The position numbers and the translations under genes were made by a program. The notes beneath the pieces are model-generated. The model was not told the origin of the DNA and ran no database searches. It worked only from the letters and a program-made list of their open reading frames with translations. Positions 49,607-58,464 of a DNA stretch of 64,000 nucleotides are shown piece by piece. The DNA is from Caldicoprobacter guelmensis (lineage in GTDB: Bacteria; Bacillota; Clostridia; Caldicoprobacterales; Caldicoprobacteraceae). Where the stretch lies: NCBI RefSeq assembly GCF_016908415.1, contig NZ_JAFBDW010000006.1, positions 65,084-129,083 on the forward strand. Direction: 5' to 3'. Numbering within the stretch: the first letter of the stretch is position 1; the number at the start of each line of letters is the position of its first letter.

Positions 49607-51469
49607 ATGTTAAAGGTTATTAAGGCGGTTATAGACTTTTTTACATATAAGCCTCATTCTAACATTAATAGGGGAGGATATACGCATTCTAGGCAAAGGG
49701 ATCAGTCATTTTATAATCTTGGTGTGCATGATGATCAGCAAAATAACAACGAAAGGGTAGACTGGCAACAGATTTTAAATCGGGCAAAACAGGAGGGTAG
49801 CTACTTCTTTCAGCAAAACCAGGAAGGGAATTGTAAGGTATCTGATGCTGGTGGGCAACTGGATAACTTTTCTCCCACCGGCACAATCAAGCCAACCATC
49901 ATAGTAAAGAAGAGAAACCGGCGAAATAAAAATGTTATAAGTACTCAGCAAACACAAATCGATGAAGAGGATATAGATTTGATCAAAAACGGCATGGTGG
50001 CCTTAAATATTGACGTTAACATGGAGTATGTGAAATACAGATTTAGCGTGCCGAAGAATCAAGATATAGTCATCAGGGAGTTCAATGTCGCAAAAAGGTT
50101 TAAGGCTTTCCTTGTATTTGTAGACGGGATGATGGATAAGACGGTCATCAATCAATTTGTATTGCCTCAACTTATGGATGACGGGAATTTCAGAGAATTT
50201 AACCAGGGTGATATCCTGGACTATATAGTGAGAAACGTAGTTTCCGTCTACCAGGTTACTAAACTTAGAGAGTATGATAGGATAATTCCTCAAATTTTAA
50301 ACGGGGTAACTGCACTGTTTATTGATGGTTGCAATGAAGCGCTGTTGATTGAGAGCCGAGGATTTGAAAAGAGGAGTATAGAGGCTCCCAGAACTGAGAA
50401 CGTTATAAGAGGGCCGCAAGAGGGTTTTACAGAAAATTTGAGAACCAATCTTTCTTTGCTCAGGAGAATAATAAAAAACGAAAAATTGATAACTGAAATG
50501 CTTCCGGTGGGTGATAAAAATAAGATCAATTGTGCCTTGGTTTATTTGGAGGATACCGCAGATCCTGAACTGGTAAAAGAAGTAAAGAGACGGATAAGAA
50601 ATATAAGGCACGATTTTGTAGAGTCAAGTGGAATGCTGGAGCAACTTATCGAGGATAATCCTTTTATGCTTTTCCCACAAGTTATAAGCACTGAAAGGCC
50701 TGACAGGGCCGCTTCTTTTATCATGGAGGGGCAGGTGGTCATAGTGTGTGAGGGTTCGCCTTTTGTGATAGCAGTACCTGTCACCTTCTTTCACCTATTG
50801 CATTCCTCGGAGGATACGATGCTTAGGTGGCAGTATGGCGCCTTTATCCGACTTACTCGCTTTATAGGGGTGTTAGTTGCTGCGTTAGTGCCGGGGCTGT
50901 GGATGGCGCTTGTGCAGTTCCATAGCGAGATGATACCTACTCCTCTCCTGTTGTCAATACTTAAGATGAGGGAGGCTGTGCCATTCCCTGTTGTGGTTGA
51001 GGTGTTGACTATGGAGGTGGCGTTTGAATTAATCCGTGAGGGAGGAATCAGGGTCCCGGGCCTTATAGGCCAAACATTGGGCATTATAGGTGCTTTAATA
51101 CTGGGACAGGCTGCTGTGGCAGCAGGGCTTGTCAGTCCCATACTCATCATCATAGTAGCGATAACAGGAATTGGGAACTTTGTCATACCAAATTATTCCC
51201 TGGCAATGGCCATAAGAATTGTGAGGTTTTTCTTCATATTAATGGGGACTGTTTTGGGGTTTTACGGTATTTCTGTTGGCTTGACTATATTGATGGTTTT
51301 GACTTGTAGTATGAAATCGTTTGGGGTGCCATTTTTAACGCCCTTTACTCCTAAGACAAAGCGCAGTAGTGATTTAATCGTCAGAAAGCCTTTGTACGAA
51401 GAAGTGGTAACAGAAGATTATATGGATGCAGTGAATAGAGAAAGCGGTGTGTATCCTAAAAAGAGGTGA
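49607..51469 (+). CDS. Spore germinant receptor A subunit (GerA/GerKA type)
   Basis: The A subunit sits in the inner spore membrane and with B and C senses small-molecule germinants. The 620-residue protein has a long N-terminal hydrophilic region (NINRGGYTHSRQRDQS), a cytoplasmic domain with YRFSVPKNQDIVIREF and VFVDGMMDK, EAPRTENVIRGPQEGFTENLRTN, the GerA-family block, and then about five membrane segments from residue ~415, including PLLLSILKMREAVPFP and LGIIGALILGQAAVAAGL. ATG 49607 follows AAGGTG; GTG 49598 is an alternative. The B, C and D-like genes follow with minimal spacing. Confidence 0.95.
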   Translation: MLKVIKAVIDFFTYKPHSNINRGGYTHSRQRDQSFYNLGVHDDQQNNNERVDWQQILNRAKQEGSYFFQQNQEGNCKVSDAGGQLDNFSPTGTIKPTIIVKKRNRRNKNVISTQQTQIDEEDIDLIKNGMVALNIDVNMEYVKYRFSVPKNQDIVIREFNVAKRFKAFLVFVDGMMDKTVINQFVLPQLMDDGNFREFNQGDILDYIVRNVVSVYQVTKLREYDRIIPQILNGVTALFIDGCNEALLIESRGFEKRSIEAPRTENVIRGPQEGFTENLRTNLSLLRRIIKNEKLITEMLPVGDKNKINCALVYLEDTADPELVKEVKRRIRNIRHDFVESSGMLEQLIEDNPFMLFPQVISTERPDRAASFIMEGQVVIVCEGSPFVIAVPVTFFHLLHSSEDTMLRWQYGAFIRLTRFIGVLVAALVPGLWMALVQFHSEMIPTPLLLSILKMREAVPFPVVVEVLTMEVAFELIREGGIRVPGLIGQTLGIIGALILGQAAVAAGLVSPILIIIVAITGIGNFVIPNYSLAMAIRIVRFFFILMGTVLGFYGISVGLTILMVLTCSMKSFGVPFLTPFTPKTKRSSDLIVRKPLYEEVVTEDYMDAVNRESGVYPKKR

Positions 51470-51476
51470 ATGGTCG

Positions 51477-52571
51477 TTGTTAAGTGAGGGTAAATTTGGA
51501 AATAAAGAAGCCATTTCTGTCCTGGTGATTGCTTGTATGGCAAAGGAATTTTTTACTGATCCAAATGTAATAATGAGGAAAGTAGGGACAGCAGGGTGGT
51601 ATATGGTTTTAATAAGTGCATCTGTTGCGGTGATGGGATTGACGTCTGTATATTTTTTGCTCAGACGATTCCCCGGAAGCAATTTAATGGAAATATACGA
51701 TGCTATATTTGGAAAATATATTGGGTCTATTTTCTCTTTTACAGTAGCTTTTGTATTGCTTTTTTGGGCTGCGATGAATTTGAGGGAATATGTTGAAATA
51801 ATAAAGATATACGTGTTTCCCAAAACCCCACCGATTTATTTAGTAGGTTCAGTTGCAGTTACTGCGATCATTTTGAGCTTTATAGGGTTGGAGAGTTTAG
51901 CCAGGTATTCAAAGCTTGCAGGGTATGCTATGCTAATAGGATTCACAATATTGTTGGCGCTTTCATCTAGATTTTTTCAATTTTACCGTATTTATCCTTT
52001 ATTGGGGTATGGTTTGAAAAATACCATTGTTGAGGGCTTTTTGAGAAGTTCAATATATGGTGAAATAACCCTTGTGGGCATATTTGCAAAATCTCTGCAC
52101 AGCATACAGGACATAAAAAAGGTAGGGTATACCAGCTTAATTATGGCAGCTTCTCTCATGTTTTTGATGCAGCTGGGACTAACTTTAATCTTTACATACC
52201 CTTTTGGCAAGGAACTCACTGCACCCTTGTATGCCGGTGCATCGCTCATCCACTATGGGGCCTTCTTTCAAAGGGTGGAATCGCTGTTCCTTTTTATATG
52301 GAACATCAGTACGCTCATATCTACGCCCTTTCTGTTTTGTATGGTGTTGTCCATATATTCGCATGTTTTTAGTATAGATGATATAAGGCCCATCGCAATT
52401 CCTTTTTCGTTTTTAATGATTGCCTTTTCATTAATTCCCTCAAACATTGTGGAACTGGTACAATTTTACATCAGGTATTTAAGGGAATTTGGTTGGATAG
52501 TATTTTATGCTCTCCCCTTTGTTGCTCTGATGGTGAGTATGTTAACCCAAAAGAAGGGTATGCAGGAATGA
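51477..52571 (+). CDS. Spore germinant receptor B subunit (GerB/GerKB type)
   Basis: The B subunit is a transporter-like (APC superfamily) membrane protein of the receptor. The 364-residue product has about ten membrane segments beginning EAISVLVIACMAKEFF, with the later MQLGLTLIFTYPFGKELTAPLY and RVESLFLFIWNISTLISTPF blocks typical of the family. TTG 51477 is favoured because GAGGTG lies nine bases upstream and the usual start is near this point; an ATG-free extension reaches 51447. Its stop overlaps the ATG of the C subunit (ATGA). Confidence 0.92.
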   Translation: MLSEGKFGNKEAISVLVIACMAKEFFTDPNVIMRKVGTAGWYMVLISASVAVMGLTSVYFLLRRFPGSNLMEIYDAIFGKYIGSIFSFTVAFVLLFWAAMNLREYVEIIKIYVFPKTPPIYLVGSVAVTAIILSFIGLESLARYSKLAGYAMLIGFTILLALSSRFFQFYRIYPLLGYGLKNTIVEGFLRSSIYGEITLVGIFAKSLHSIQDIKKVGYTSLIMAASLMFLMQLGLTLIFTYPFGKELTAPLYAGASLIHYGAFFQRVESLFLFIWNISTLISTPFLFCMVLSIYSHVFSIDDIRPIAIPFSFLMIAFSLIPSNIVELVQFYIRYLREFGWIVFYALPFVALMVSMLTQKKGMQE

Positions 52572-53845
52572 GGAGGATATCAACTGTAGTTCTGCTGTGT
52601 ACAATACTATTTATGCTGTCGAGTTGCTACGACGCCAGGGATATCAACGATGCTGCTTACGTCTTGTTAATAGGGATAGATAGGGGGATATCTGACAAAT
52701 TCAGGGTTACTTTTAAATTTCCCGCGTTTGAAGCTGGGGGAGCACAGGGTGAAGGAGTAAGTGGTGCCGAATCTCCTGGTAATGAGGTGAACTATAAAAC
52801 TTTGACCATAGATGCGCCTTCATTTAATGCAGCCCTTGAACTGGCCAATACAAGCATACCTAGGACGCTTAATTTTATGCATGCACAATTTATAGTTATC
52901 TCTGAAGATATTGCTAAAGCTAGATTGGTGGGGGAGTTTTTAGCACCGATAGTTAGAAACAGCTCTATCAGGTATAGCACACGCTTGCTAATAGCAAAGA
53001 AAAGTGCCGCTGAGTTTGTTGAACTGCTGGAACCGTTTGGTGGGAGCGATATTACGAGGATGTGTGAAAATTTGATGAAACAGGCGCAGGAAACGGGTTT
53101 GTTTGCAGACCTTACCCTGTATGACCTGCACGATTGTATGACATCGCCATATCATCAACCCGTAGCTGTTTTAGCAGCGGTAAATAAGGGCGAAAATTTT
53201 ATAGAGAAAGGGCCTAAATGGGCTACAAACTACAATATACCCGGGGAATATTATGCCGGGGATGTGCCGCGTAAAAAAGGTAGCAAGATTGAGCTGTTAG
53301 GGTTGGCGGTGTTTAACGGTGATAGGATGGTAGGTAAACTTACAGGGCATGAGAGCCGATTACTGGCTATGGCGAAAGGAGAGTTCAAAAAAGGGACATA
53401 CACCATTCCGGATCCCCGACGTCCTGAGTTTAATGTGGACCTTGAGGTAAGGGAAGCAAGGCAGCCCGATATAAAGGTCCGGTTTGAAGGTGGAAAGCCT
53501 TTTGTTAGTTTAAAACTGTATCTTGAAGGAGATGTACAGAGTATACAGAGCGGTATTTACTATGAGACCCCTGAAATGCTGCCAGTGCTAGAAAAAGCGT
53601 TTGAGAAGTTTATAAAAAGAGAGTTGGACAAGACTATTGAAAAGACGCAGCGTCTCAACTGTGATGTGTTTCACTTTGGCCATACTGCCGTAAAGCATTT
53701 TGCAACCATACAGGAATGGGAGGCCTATGATTGGAATAGCCATTACAAGGACGCCGAGATATACACAGAGGTAGACTTTAAAATAAGGCGCACGGGTACT
53801 ATGATCTATAGTTCTAAAATAAAATACTCAGGTGAGGATAAATGA
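52568..53845 (+). CDS. Spore germinant receptor C subunit, lipoprotein (GerC/GerKC type)
   Basis: The C subunit is a lipoprotein of the receptor. The 425-residue protein opens MRRISTVVLLCTILFMLSSC, a lipoprotein signal with a lipobox ending LSSC, followed by YDARDINDAAYVLLIGIDRG, the conserved GerC start of the mature chain. The region KSAAEFVELLEPF and the C-terminal HFGHTAVKHFATIQEWEAYDW (residues near 373-393) are family features. ATG 52568 is chosen because it overlaps the gerB stop and gives the proper signal peptide. A frame 25 codons longer is ignored. It overlaps the next gene by four bases. Confidence 0.94.
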   Translation: MRRISTVVLLCTILFMLSSCYDARDINDAAYVLLIGIDRGISDKFRVTFKFPAFEAGGAQGEGVSGAESPGNEVNYKTLTIDAPSFNAALELANTSIPRTLNFMHAQFIVISEDIAKARLVGEFLAPIVRNSSIRYSTRLLIAKKSAAEFVELLEPFGGSDITRMCENLMKQAQETGLFADLTLYDLHDCMTSPYHQPVAVLAAVNKGENFIEKGPKWATNYNIPGEYYAGDVPRKKGSKIELLGLAVFNGDRMVGKLTGHESRLLAMAKGEFKKGTYTIPDPRRPEFNVDLEVREARQPDIKVRFEGGKPFVSLKLYLEGDVQSIQSGIYYETPEMLPVLEKAFEKFIKRELDKTIEKTQRLNCDVFHFGHTAVKHFATIQEWEAYDWNSHYKDAEIYTEVDFKIRRTGTMIYSSKIKYSGEDK

Positions 53846-54000
53846 AGTATATTATTGTAGGCTTTATACTCATTTGTTGTGGATACAGTTTAAGTTATGC
53901 GAAGTACTGTTGGAATAATAAAAATAAACTAGCAGCGGTAGGCACTGTAATTGTGGTGGCTGCGGCTGTCATTTTGCCGGTGTTGATGCTGACCAAATAA
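53842..54000 (+). CDS. Small two-helix protein, likely germinant receptor D subunit
   Basis: A 52-codon gene begins ATG 53842, overlapping the gerC stop by four bases (ATGA), so it is translationally coupled and almost surely real. The product is two membrane helices, residues 2-20 (YIIVGFILICCGYSLSYA) and 31-49 (LAAVGTVIVVAAAVILPVLM), joined by a short Lys/Asn-rich turn. Several Bacillus ger operons carry a D gene for a two-helix protein of 55-80 residues that modulates germination, and this gene fits by size, topology and position, although sequence similarity is weak. Confidence 0.72.
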   Translation: MKYIIVGFILICCGYSLSYAKYCWNNKNKLAAVGTVIVVAAAVILPVLMLTK

Positions 54001-54236
54001 AAGAATGCTTATTGTCTTCTGAAAGCCCTGTAGGTGAAGTTTGCGGGGCTTTTGACGTTTAAGCAAGCACAATTTATAAAAGTATTGCGTGTGTAGTGAT
54101 AATATGATACTATTATGTAGGTATTTTGTGCTTGTAACTTTTAAGATATTGTCAATATATGTATTTGTTTGGATGTAGTTGGAGAGTATGTTTTTATGAT
54201 GATGTTGAGAATTTATGTAGTGGAAGGAAGAGGAGG

Positions 54237-55289
54237 ATGACGGTTTCATTTGTAGAGTTTTTGCAACAGTTATTTACAATACCCGCACTTTTTATAACAA
54301 CTCTATTGACTTTATCAGTCATATTGGTTAACGGTTGGACCGATGCTCCTAACGCTATTGCTACTTGTATCTCTACCCGATCTTTAAGCCCACGCTGGGC
54401 GGTACTGCTGGCTACGGTGTTCAACTTTTTGGGCGTATTTGTTATGACTGTCATCAATAATTCTGTTGCTATGACGGTTTATAAGATGGTAGATTTCCGC
54501 GGTGATACCCATACGGCGTTGGTGGCGCTGTGTGCCGCTTTATTTGCTATAGTAACGTGGGCTACTGCAGCTTGGTGGTTTGGAATCCCTACAAGTGAAA
54601 GCCACGCCCTTATAGCCGGTCTTTCAGGAGCGGCTATAGCGCTTCAAGGAGGATTTGCGGGCATAAATGGACAAGAGTGGGTGAAAGTATTGTATGGTCT
54701 CGTGCTGTCCACGTTTCTGGGGTTTGGGCTTGGTTTTATAATGGTGAGGCTGGTGGAGTTTTTGTTTAAAAAGGCGGACCGGCGGAAGACAGTAGGATTT
54801 TTCCAAACTGCCCAGATATTTGGTGCTGCTGCCATGGGGTTTATGCATGGTGCGCAGGATGGGCAAAAGTTTATGAGCGTATTTTTGCTGGGAATGTTTC
54901 TGGTAAAGGGACAGGTTGAAACAGGCCAGTTTCAAATTCCCATGTGGCTTATAATGTTGTGTTCTCTGGTAATGGCGCTGGGAACTTCGGTGGGTGGTTA
55001 CAGAATCATCAAGTCGGTAGGTATGGATATGGTAAAGTTAGAAAAGTATCAGGGTTTTTCGGCTGATTTGGCTGCAGCTTTGTGCCTGCTTTTATCTTCT
55101 TTGGTGGGTTTCCCAGTGAGCACTACCCATACTAAAACCACGGCCATCATGGGCGTAGGGTCAGCCAAACGCATTTCCTCGGTAAACTGGTCGGTGGTAC
55201 AGGACATGGTGCTTACGTGGATTTTGACTTTTCCGGGTTGTGGTCTTATTGGGTTTTTAATGGCCAAGCTGTTTATATGGCTCTTCTGA
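54237..55289 (+). CDS. Inorganic phosphate transporter, PiT family
   Basis: The 350-residue membrane protein carries both PiT family signatures: NGWTDAPNAIATCISTRSL near residue 30 (the GANDxAN-type motif, here with GWTDAPNA) and the repeat in GFPVSTTHTKTTAIMG near the C-terminal end. About eight to ten membrane segments are seen. PiT proteins take up phosphate as a metal-phosphate with protons. ATG 54237 is chosen since GGAAGGAAGAGG lies just upstream; the frame 26 codons longer lacks a site. The DUF47 gene that follows is the usual PiT partner. Confidence 0.93.
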   Translation: MTVSFVEFLQQLFTIPALFITTLLTLSVILVNGWTDAPNAIATCISTRSLSPRWAVLLATVFNFLGVFVMTVINNSVAMTVYKMVDFRGDTHTALVALCAALFAIVTWATAAWWFGIPTSESHALIAGLSGAAIALQGGFAGINGQEWVKVLYGLVLSTFLGFGLGFIMVRLVEFLFKKADRRKTVGFFQTAQIFGAAAMGFMHGAQDGQKFMSVFLLGMFLVKGQVETGQFQIPMWLIMLCSLVMALGTSVGGYRIIKSVGMDMVKLEKYQGFSADLAAALCLLLSSLVGFPVSTTHTKTTAIMGVGSAKRISSVNWSVVQDMVLTWILTFPGCGLIGFLMAKLFIWLF

Positions 55290-55365
55290 TAGCTTGATTG
55301 TTTTAAATCAAAAAAAGGTAATAGATATTCTGTAAAATTTATATAAGGAAAAATAGGAGGGTTAT

Positions 55366-55989
55366 ATGTTAGGGAAAAGAGGTTATAACTATTACGAAAT
55401 GTTTAAGAAGGTCGCTGGTTATGCATGCGAGGCCTCACAGATGTTGCAGACCACCATTGACAATTACAAAGTCGAGGTGCTTTCACGTAAGATAACTGAA
55501 ATACACAACATAGAGCATACTGCTGATGCTGAGAAGCATGAGATGCTGCGCCACCTGCTAAAAGAGTTTTTGCCTCCAATAGAACGTGAAGACATTATAA
55601 GGTTGGCAGAGCAAGTTGATAACGTGGTGGATTCCATTGAAGAGATATTGATGCGCCTTTATATGTACAACATAAAGTCCATACGGCACGAGAGCTATGA
55701 ATTTGTAAAAATAATATCAAAAAGCACAGCAACGTTAAGGGAATTGATGAACGAGTTCCCACATTTCCGCAAATCTTCTACTATTCATAAGTATATTGTG
55801 GAGTTAAACGACATGGAAGAAGAAGGCGACAGGCTGTATACTGCGGCTTTGAGAAGGCTTTATGTGGAGTCACAGGACCCTATAGAGGTTATAGCTTGGA
55901 CGCAGGTCTTTGAATGCTTTGAGAATTGCTGCGATGTGTGTGAAGAGGTTGCCGATATAGTCGAAAGCATAATAATGAAAAACATCTGA
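55366..55989 (+). CDS. DUF47 family PhoU-like protein
   Basis: The 207-residue helical protein belongs to DUF47 (TIGR00153), PhoU-related regulators of PiT transporters. Two metal-binding motifs of the PhoU type, E-x3-D-x-x2-H-like, are seen in ITEIHNIEHTADAEKHEM and later VELNDMEEEGDRLYT, and the DIIRLAEQVDNVVDSIEEI helix is conserved. The protein probably associates with the transporter at the membrane. It lies 76 bases after the PiT gene and follows GGAGGG. Confidence 0.93.
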   Translation: MLGKRGYNYYEMFKKVAGYACEASQMLQTTIDNYKVEVLSRKITEIHNIEHTADAEKHEMLRHLLKEFLPPIEREDIIRLAEQVDNVVDSIEEILMRLYMYNIKSIRHESYEFVKIISKSTATLRELMNEFPHFRKSSTIHKYIVELNDMEEEGDRLYTAALRRLYVESQDPIEVIAWTQVFECFENCCDVCEEVADIVESIIMKNI

Positions 55990-56134
55990 TCAATAGGTGT
56001 ATGAATTACTCGACAAGTATAGGATGGGAGTTGCAACCGGCAAAAGACAGAAGAAAAAGAAGCCAAAAGCGAGATTGTGGTTTGTGTTGAGGGGAGAAAG
56101 AATTAAATAAGAAGGTTAAAAAGGGGAGTTAGAC

Positions 56135-56647
56135 ATGGCCTTGATAGAGGTGTTTGAACACCTGGAATGGTTGATGGTACTGCTTTTCATATTGGGGACG
56201 GTGCTGGTGGCCATTGAGTTTATGACGCCCGGGTTTGGTATAGCGGGTACGCTTGGTATTATCTCACTGGTGATAGGCATAGTAGTTGCCTCTCAGGTAG
56301 TTTCTCCGCCTGTTTTGATGGTTATAATAGTGGTTGTCTTGTTGACCATTGTGTTTCTTTTGTTGTGGGTCTATCGTTCGGCAACAAAGGGAGGTAAAAT
56401 ATCTCGCACTTTGCTGCTTCATTCTAGGTTGGACAGGGAAAGTGGTTATACCAGCGTACACCTTGAGGATAATTTGGTGGGAATGGAGGGGGTTACTCTC
56501 TCCATGCTCAGGCCATCGGGTACCGCACTGATAGGCAACAAAAGGGTAGATGTGGTGACGGAAGGTGAGTTTATCCCTCAAGGTACAAAGGTGAAGGTAA
56601 TCAAGGTAGAGGGCTTTCGCATTGTGGTGGCGCGGGCCGATGATTAA
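56135..56647 (+). CDS. NfeD-like membrane protein
   Basis: The 170-residue protein is of the short NfeD type: three hydrophobic segments (WLMVLLFILGTVLVAIEFM; the GTLGIISLVIGIVVA region; VLMVIIVVVLLTIVFLLLWV) followed by a C-terminal OB-fold-like domain with GMEGVTLSMLRPSGTALIGNKRVDV. NfeD proteins work with SPFH/flotillin-like proteins in membrane organisation. No flotillin gene is adjacent here, which is unusual. GGGG-type site precedes the ATG. Confidence 0.9.
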   Translation: MALIEVFEHLEWLMVLLFILGTVLVAIEFMTPGFGIAGTLGIISLVIGIVVASQVVSPPVLMVIIVVVLLTIVFLLLWVYRSATKGGKISRTLLLHSRLDRESGYTSVHLEDNLVGMEGVTLSMLRPSGTALIGNKRVDVVTEGEFIPQGTKVKVIKVEGFRIVVARADD

Positions 56648-56761
56648 TGCGGATGAATGCTCCAAGGGTAGATGGCTTGGTATTTATGGATAATATTGAG
56701 TGCGAGATGGTTGATGTGGGGATATGAACAGGTGGCCGCAGTGAATGATAAGGGTGCGTTT

Positions 56762-57049
56762 TCATATATATATCTTTTCTGTACTAAAATCGGTGATGAA
56801 GACGCGGCTATCGTTTTCGACAAACTCTATAATGTTGGATAGCATTCTGTCTACGTGTTGCCCTTCGTTGGACACGCACGCTATGCCCAGGACTGCGCTT
56901 TGCCATTTGTCGTTAAGTCCTACTTCCGCAACGGAAGCGTTAAATCGGCTTTGAAGGCGCTCTATCAGGCTTTTTAATATGCGCCTTTTTTCTTTTAAGG
57001 AGAAGGCTTCTTCTATAAGTAGGTTTACCTTGCAAACGCCGATTACCAT
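56762..57049 (-). CDS. DUF503 family protein
   Basis: The 95-residue protein matches DUF503 (YlxP-like): MVIGVCKVNLLIEEAFSLKEKRRILKS at the start and RFNASVAEVGLNDKWQSAVLGIACVS in the centre. The family resembles small ribosome-associated or binding factors such as YlxP next to rbfA; its function is not settled. GGGGAAC precedes the ATG at 57049. It is transcribed on the minus strand after the ZIP gene and may share its transcript. Confidence 0.9.
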   Translation of the reverse strand: MVIGVCKVNLLIEEAFSLKEKRRILKSLIERLQSRFNASVAEVGLNDKWQSAVLGIACVSNEGQHVDRMLSNIIEFVENDSRVFITDFSTEKIYI

Positions 57050-57106
57050 AGTATTGTTCCCCTTTCAGACAGTTCAATTATGAGAATAAATTGCCGCTTT
57101 ATTCTA

Positions 57107-57889
57107 TCACCTTATAATGGTATCCAAAATAGTCATAATGGCAAAGCCTATGAGCACGCCATAGGTGGCAATGCGCTGGAAACCCCGCCTGTGAGTTTCG
57201 GGTATAATCTCGTCGCTTATTACAAACAGCATGGCTCCAGCTGCAAATGCCAATGTAAGCGGCAGTATGGGGCGTGCGAGTTGAGTGAGTGCCAAACCAA
57301 ACAGCGCACCTACTGGTTCTACCAGTCCCGTCAGGAGCGCTACTCCAAATGCCTTTGCCGGTGTTGTATTTTCTTGCATTTTAAGGGCCATAGCTACTGC
57401 TAAACCCTCGGGCATGTTATGTACGCCTATTCCTATGGCGAGTGCAAATCCGTTAGCATAATCAAAGCCACCAAAGCCTGCCCCTACTGCAAGCCCTTCA
57501 GGGAAGTTATGGATGGTAATGGCGATTATAAATAGCCAAATCCGACTTAAGCCTTTATTTTTACCTTCCATCCCTGTTACTGCATGGAAGTGTGGTAGTG
57601 TCTTATCTATGTAATCTAAAAATACACCCCCTAGTACGATACCTAACAAGATGGTGACTGCTCCATTGATACCGCCTCCACTCTTTTCTATGGCGGGTAC
57701 CACCAGGCTGAAGGAGGTGGCAGCCAACATTACTCCAGCGGCAAATCCCAGCATGGCATTGCTGATTTTATCTGGGATCTTTTTTGTGAAAAATACTGGT
57801 ATGGCTCCTAAACCGGCACTTAAGCCAGCTGCTAGGCTAGCAAGCAGTCCAATTAAAGTGAGGTTTTGTGGTGTCAGCCAATTAGTCAT
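57107..57889 (-). CDS. ZIP family metal transporter
   Basis: The 260-residue membrane protein is a ZIP (zinc/iron-regulated transporter-like) carrier with eight membrane segments. Metal-binding residues are seen in IAITIHNFPEGLAVG and IGVHNMPEGLAVAMAL, the paired H-N-x-P-E-G motifs of helices IV and V. The GufA-like architecture takes up Zn or other divalent metals into the cytoplasm. ATG 57889 is chosen because GGGAG lies six bases upstream on the minus strand; the extension to 57937 has no site. DUF503 follows 57 bases downstream. Confidence 0.94.
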   Translation of the reverse strand: MTNWLTPQNLTLIGLLASLAAGLSAGLGAIPVFFTKKIPDKISNAMLGFAAGVMLAATSFSLVVPAIEKSGGGINGAVTILLGIVLGGVFLDYIDKTLPHFHAVTGMEGKNKGLSRIWLFIIAITIHNFPEGLAVGAGFGGFDYANGFALAIGIGVHNMPEGLAVAMALKMQENTTPAKAFGVALLTGLVEPVGALFGLALTQLARPILPLTLAFAAGAMLFVISDEIIPETHRRGFQRIATYGVLIGFAIMTILDTIIR

Positions 57890-58090
57890 GTTGTTCTCCC
57901 TTTCCAGTTTCTGTGTATATAGAGATAGCATTGGCAATATGGATGACTGTGTACGGCTAGATTATAACACAACTTGAGAAAAACTTCCATCTTAAAAAAC
58001 TTCTGTTGATATCCGTTAATCAAAACAGGAACTTATGGGAAAGATATAGAAAAGGGTATTGACAAAATGATGAGAAAAGGAGGAATTAAG

Positions 58091-58279
58091 TTGAAGGTAA
58101 CCGTCGACCAAGACTTGTGCATAAGCTGTGGACTGTGTATAAGCACATGTGGGGAGGTATTTCACTGGAACGCCGATGACAAGGCGGAGGCCGTGGCCAC
58201 AGACGTGCCGCCCGAGCTAGAACAAGATGTGCAAGAGGCCATGGATAACTGTCCAACAGATGCTATTAAGCATGCATAA
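58091..58279 (+). CDS. Monocluster [4Fe-4S] ferredoxin
   Basis: The 62-residue protein is a small low-potential ferredoxin of the Thermotoga type with one [4Fe-4S] cluster. Ligands lie in CISCGLCISTC, and the last in NCPTDAIKHA near the C-terminus. The remaining sequence is acidic, as usual. TTG 58091 is chosen because AAAGGAGG lies seven bases upstream; the in-frame ATG at 58067 would place that site inside the gene. It probably serves fermentative or reductive enzymes as an electron carrier. Confidence 0.9.
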   Translation: MKVTVDQDLCISCGLCISTCGEVFHWNADDKAEAVATDVPPELEQDVQEAMDNCPTDAIKHA

Positions 58280-58400
58280 ATTGTAATAGAATAATGGAAT
58301 TTCTAGCTAGGGTGAAATACAGCAAATTGCACAGGGCATCCATGGTTATGTAGTACTATTAAAATTTAGCGTAAACACTGTAAGAAGATTTTTGTAAAAA

Positions 58401-58440
58401 GGAGAGGGGTTGTTAGATGAACTCGCCCCTCTCTTTTTTT
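58401..58440. terminator. Bidirectional terminator after ferredoxin and mannosidase
   Basis: GAGAGGGG (58402-58409) pairs with CCCCTCTC (58426-58433). T's follow on the right and A's precede on the left (TTTTT on the minus strand), so it ends both converging transcripts. Confidence 0.88.
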
Positions 58441-58464
58441 GTTTTGATAGATAATAGCATTAAG

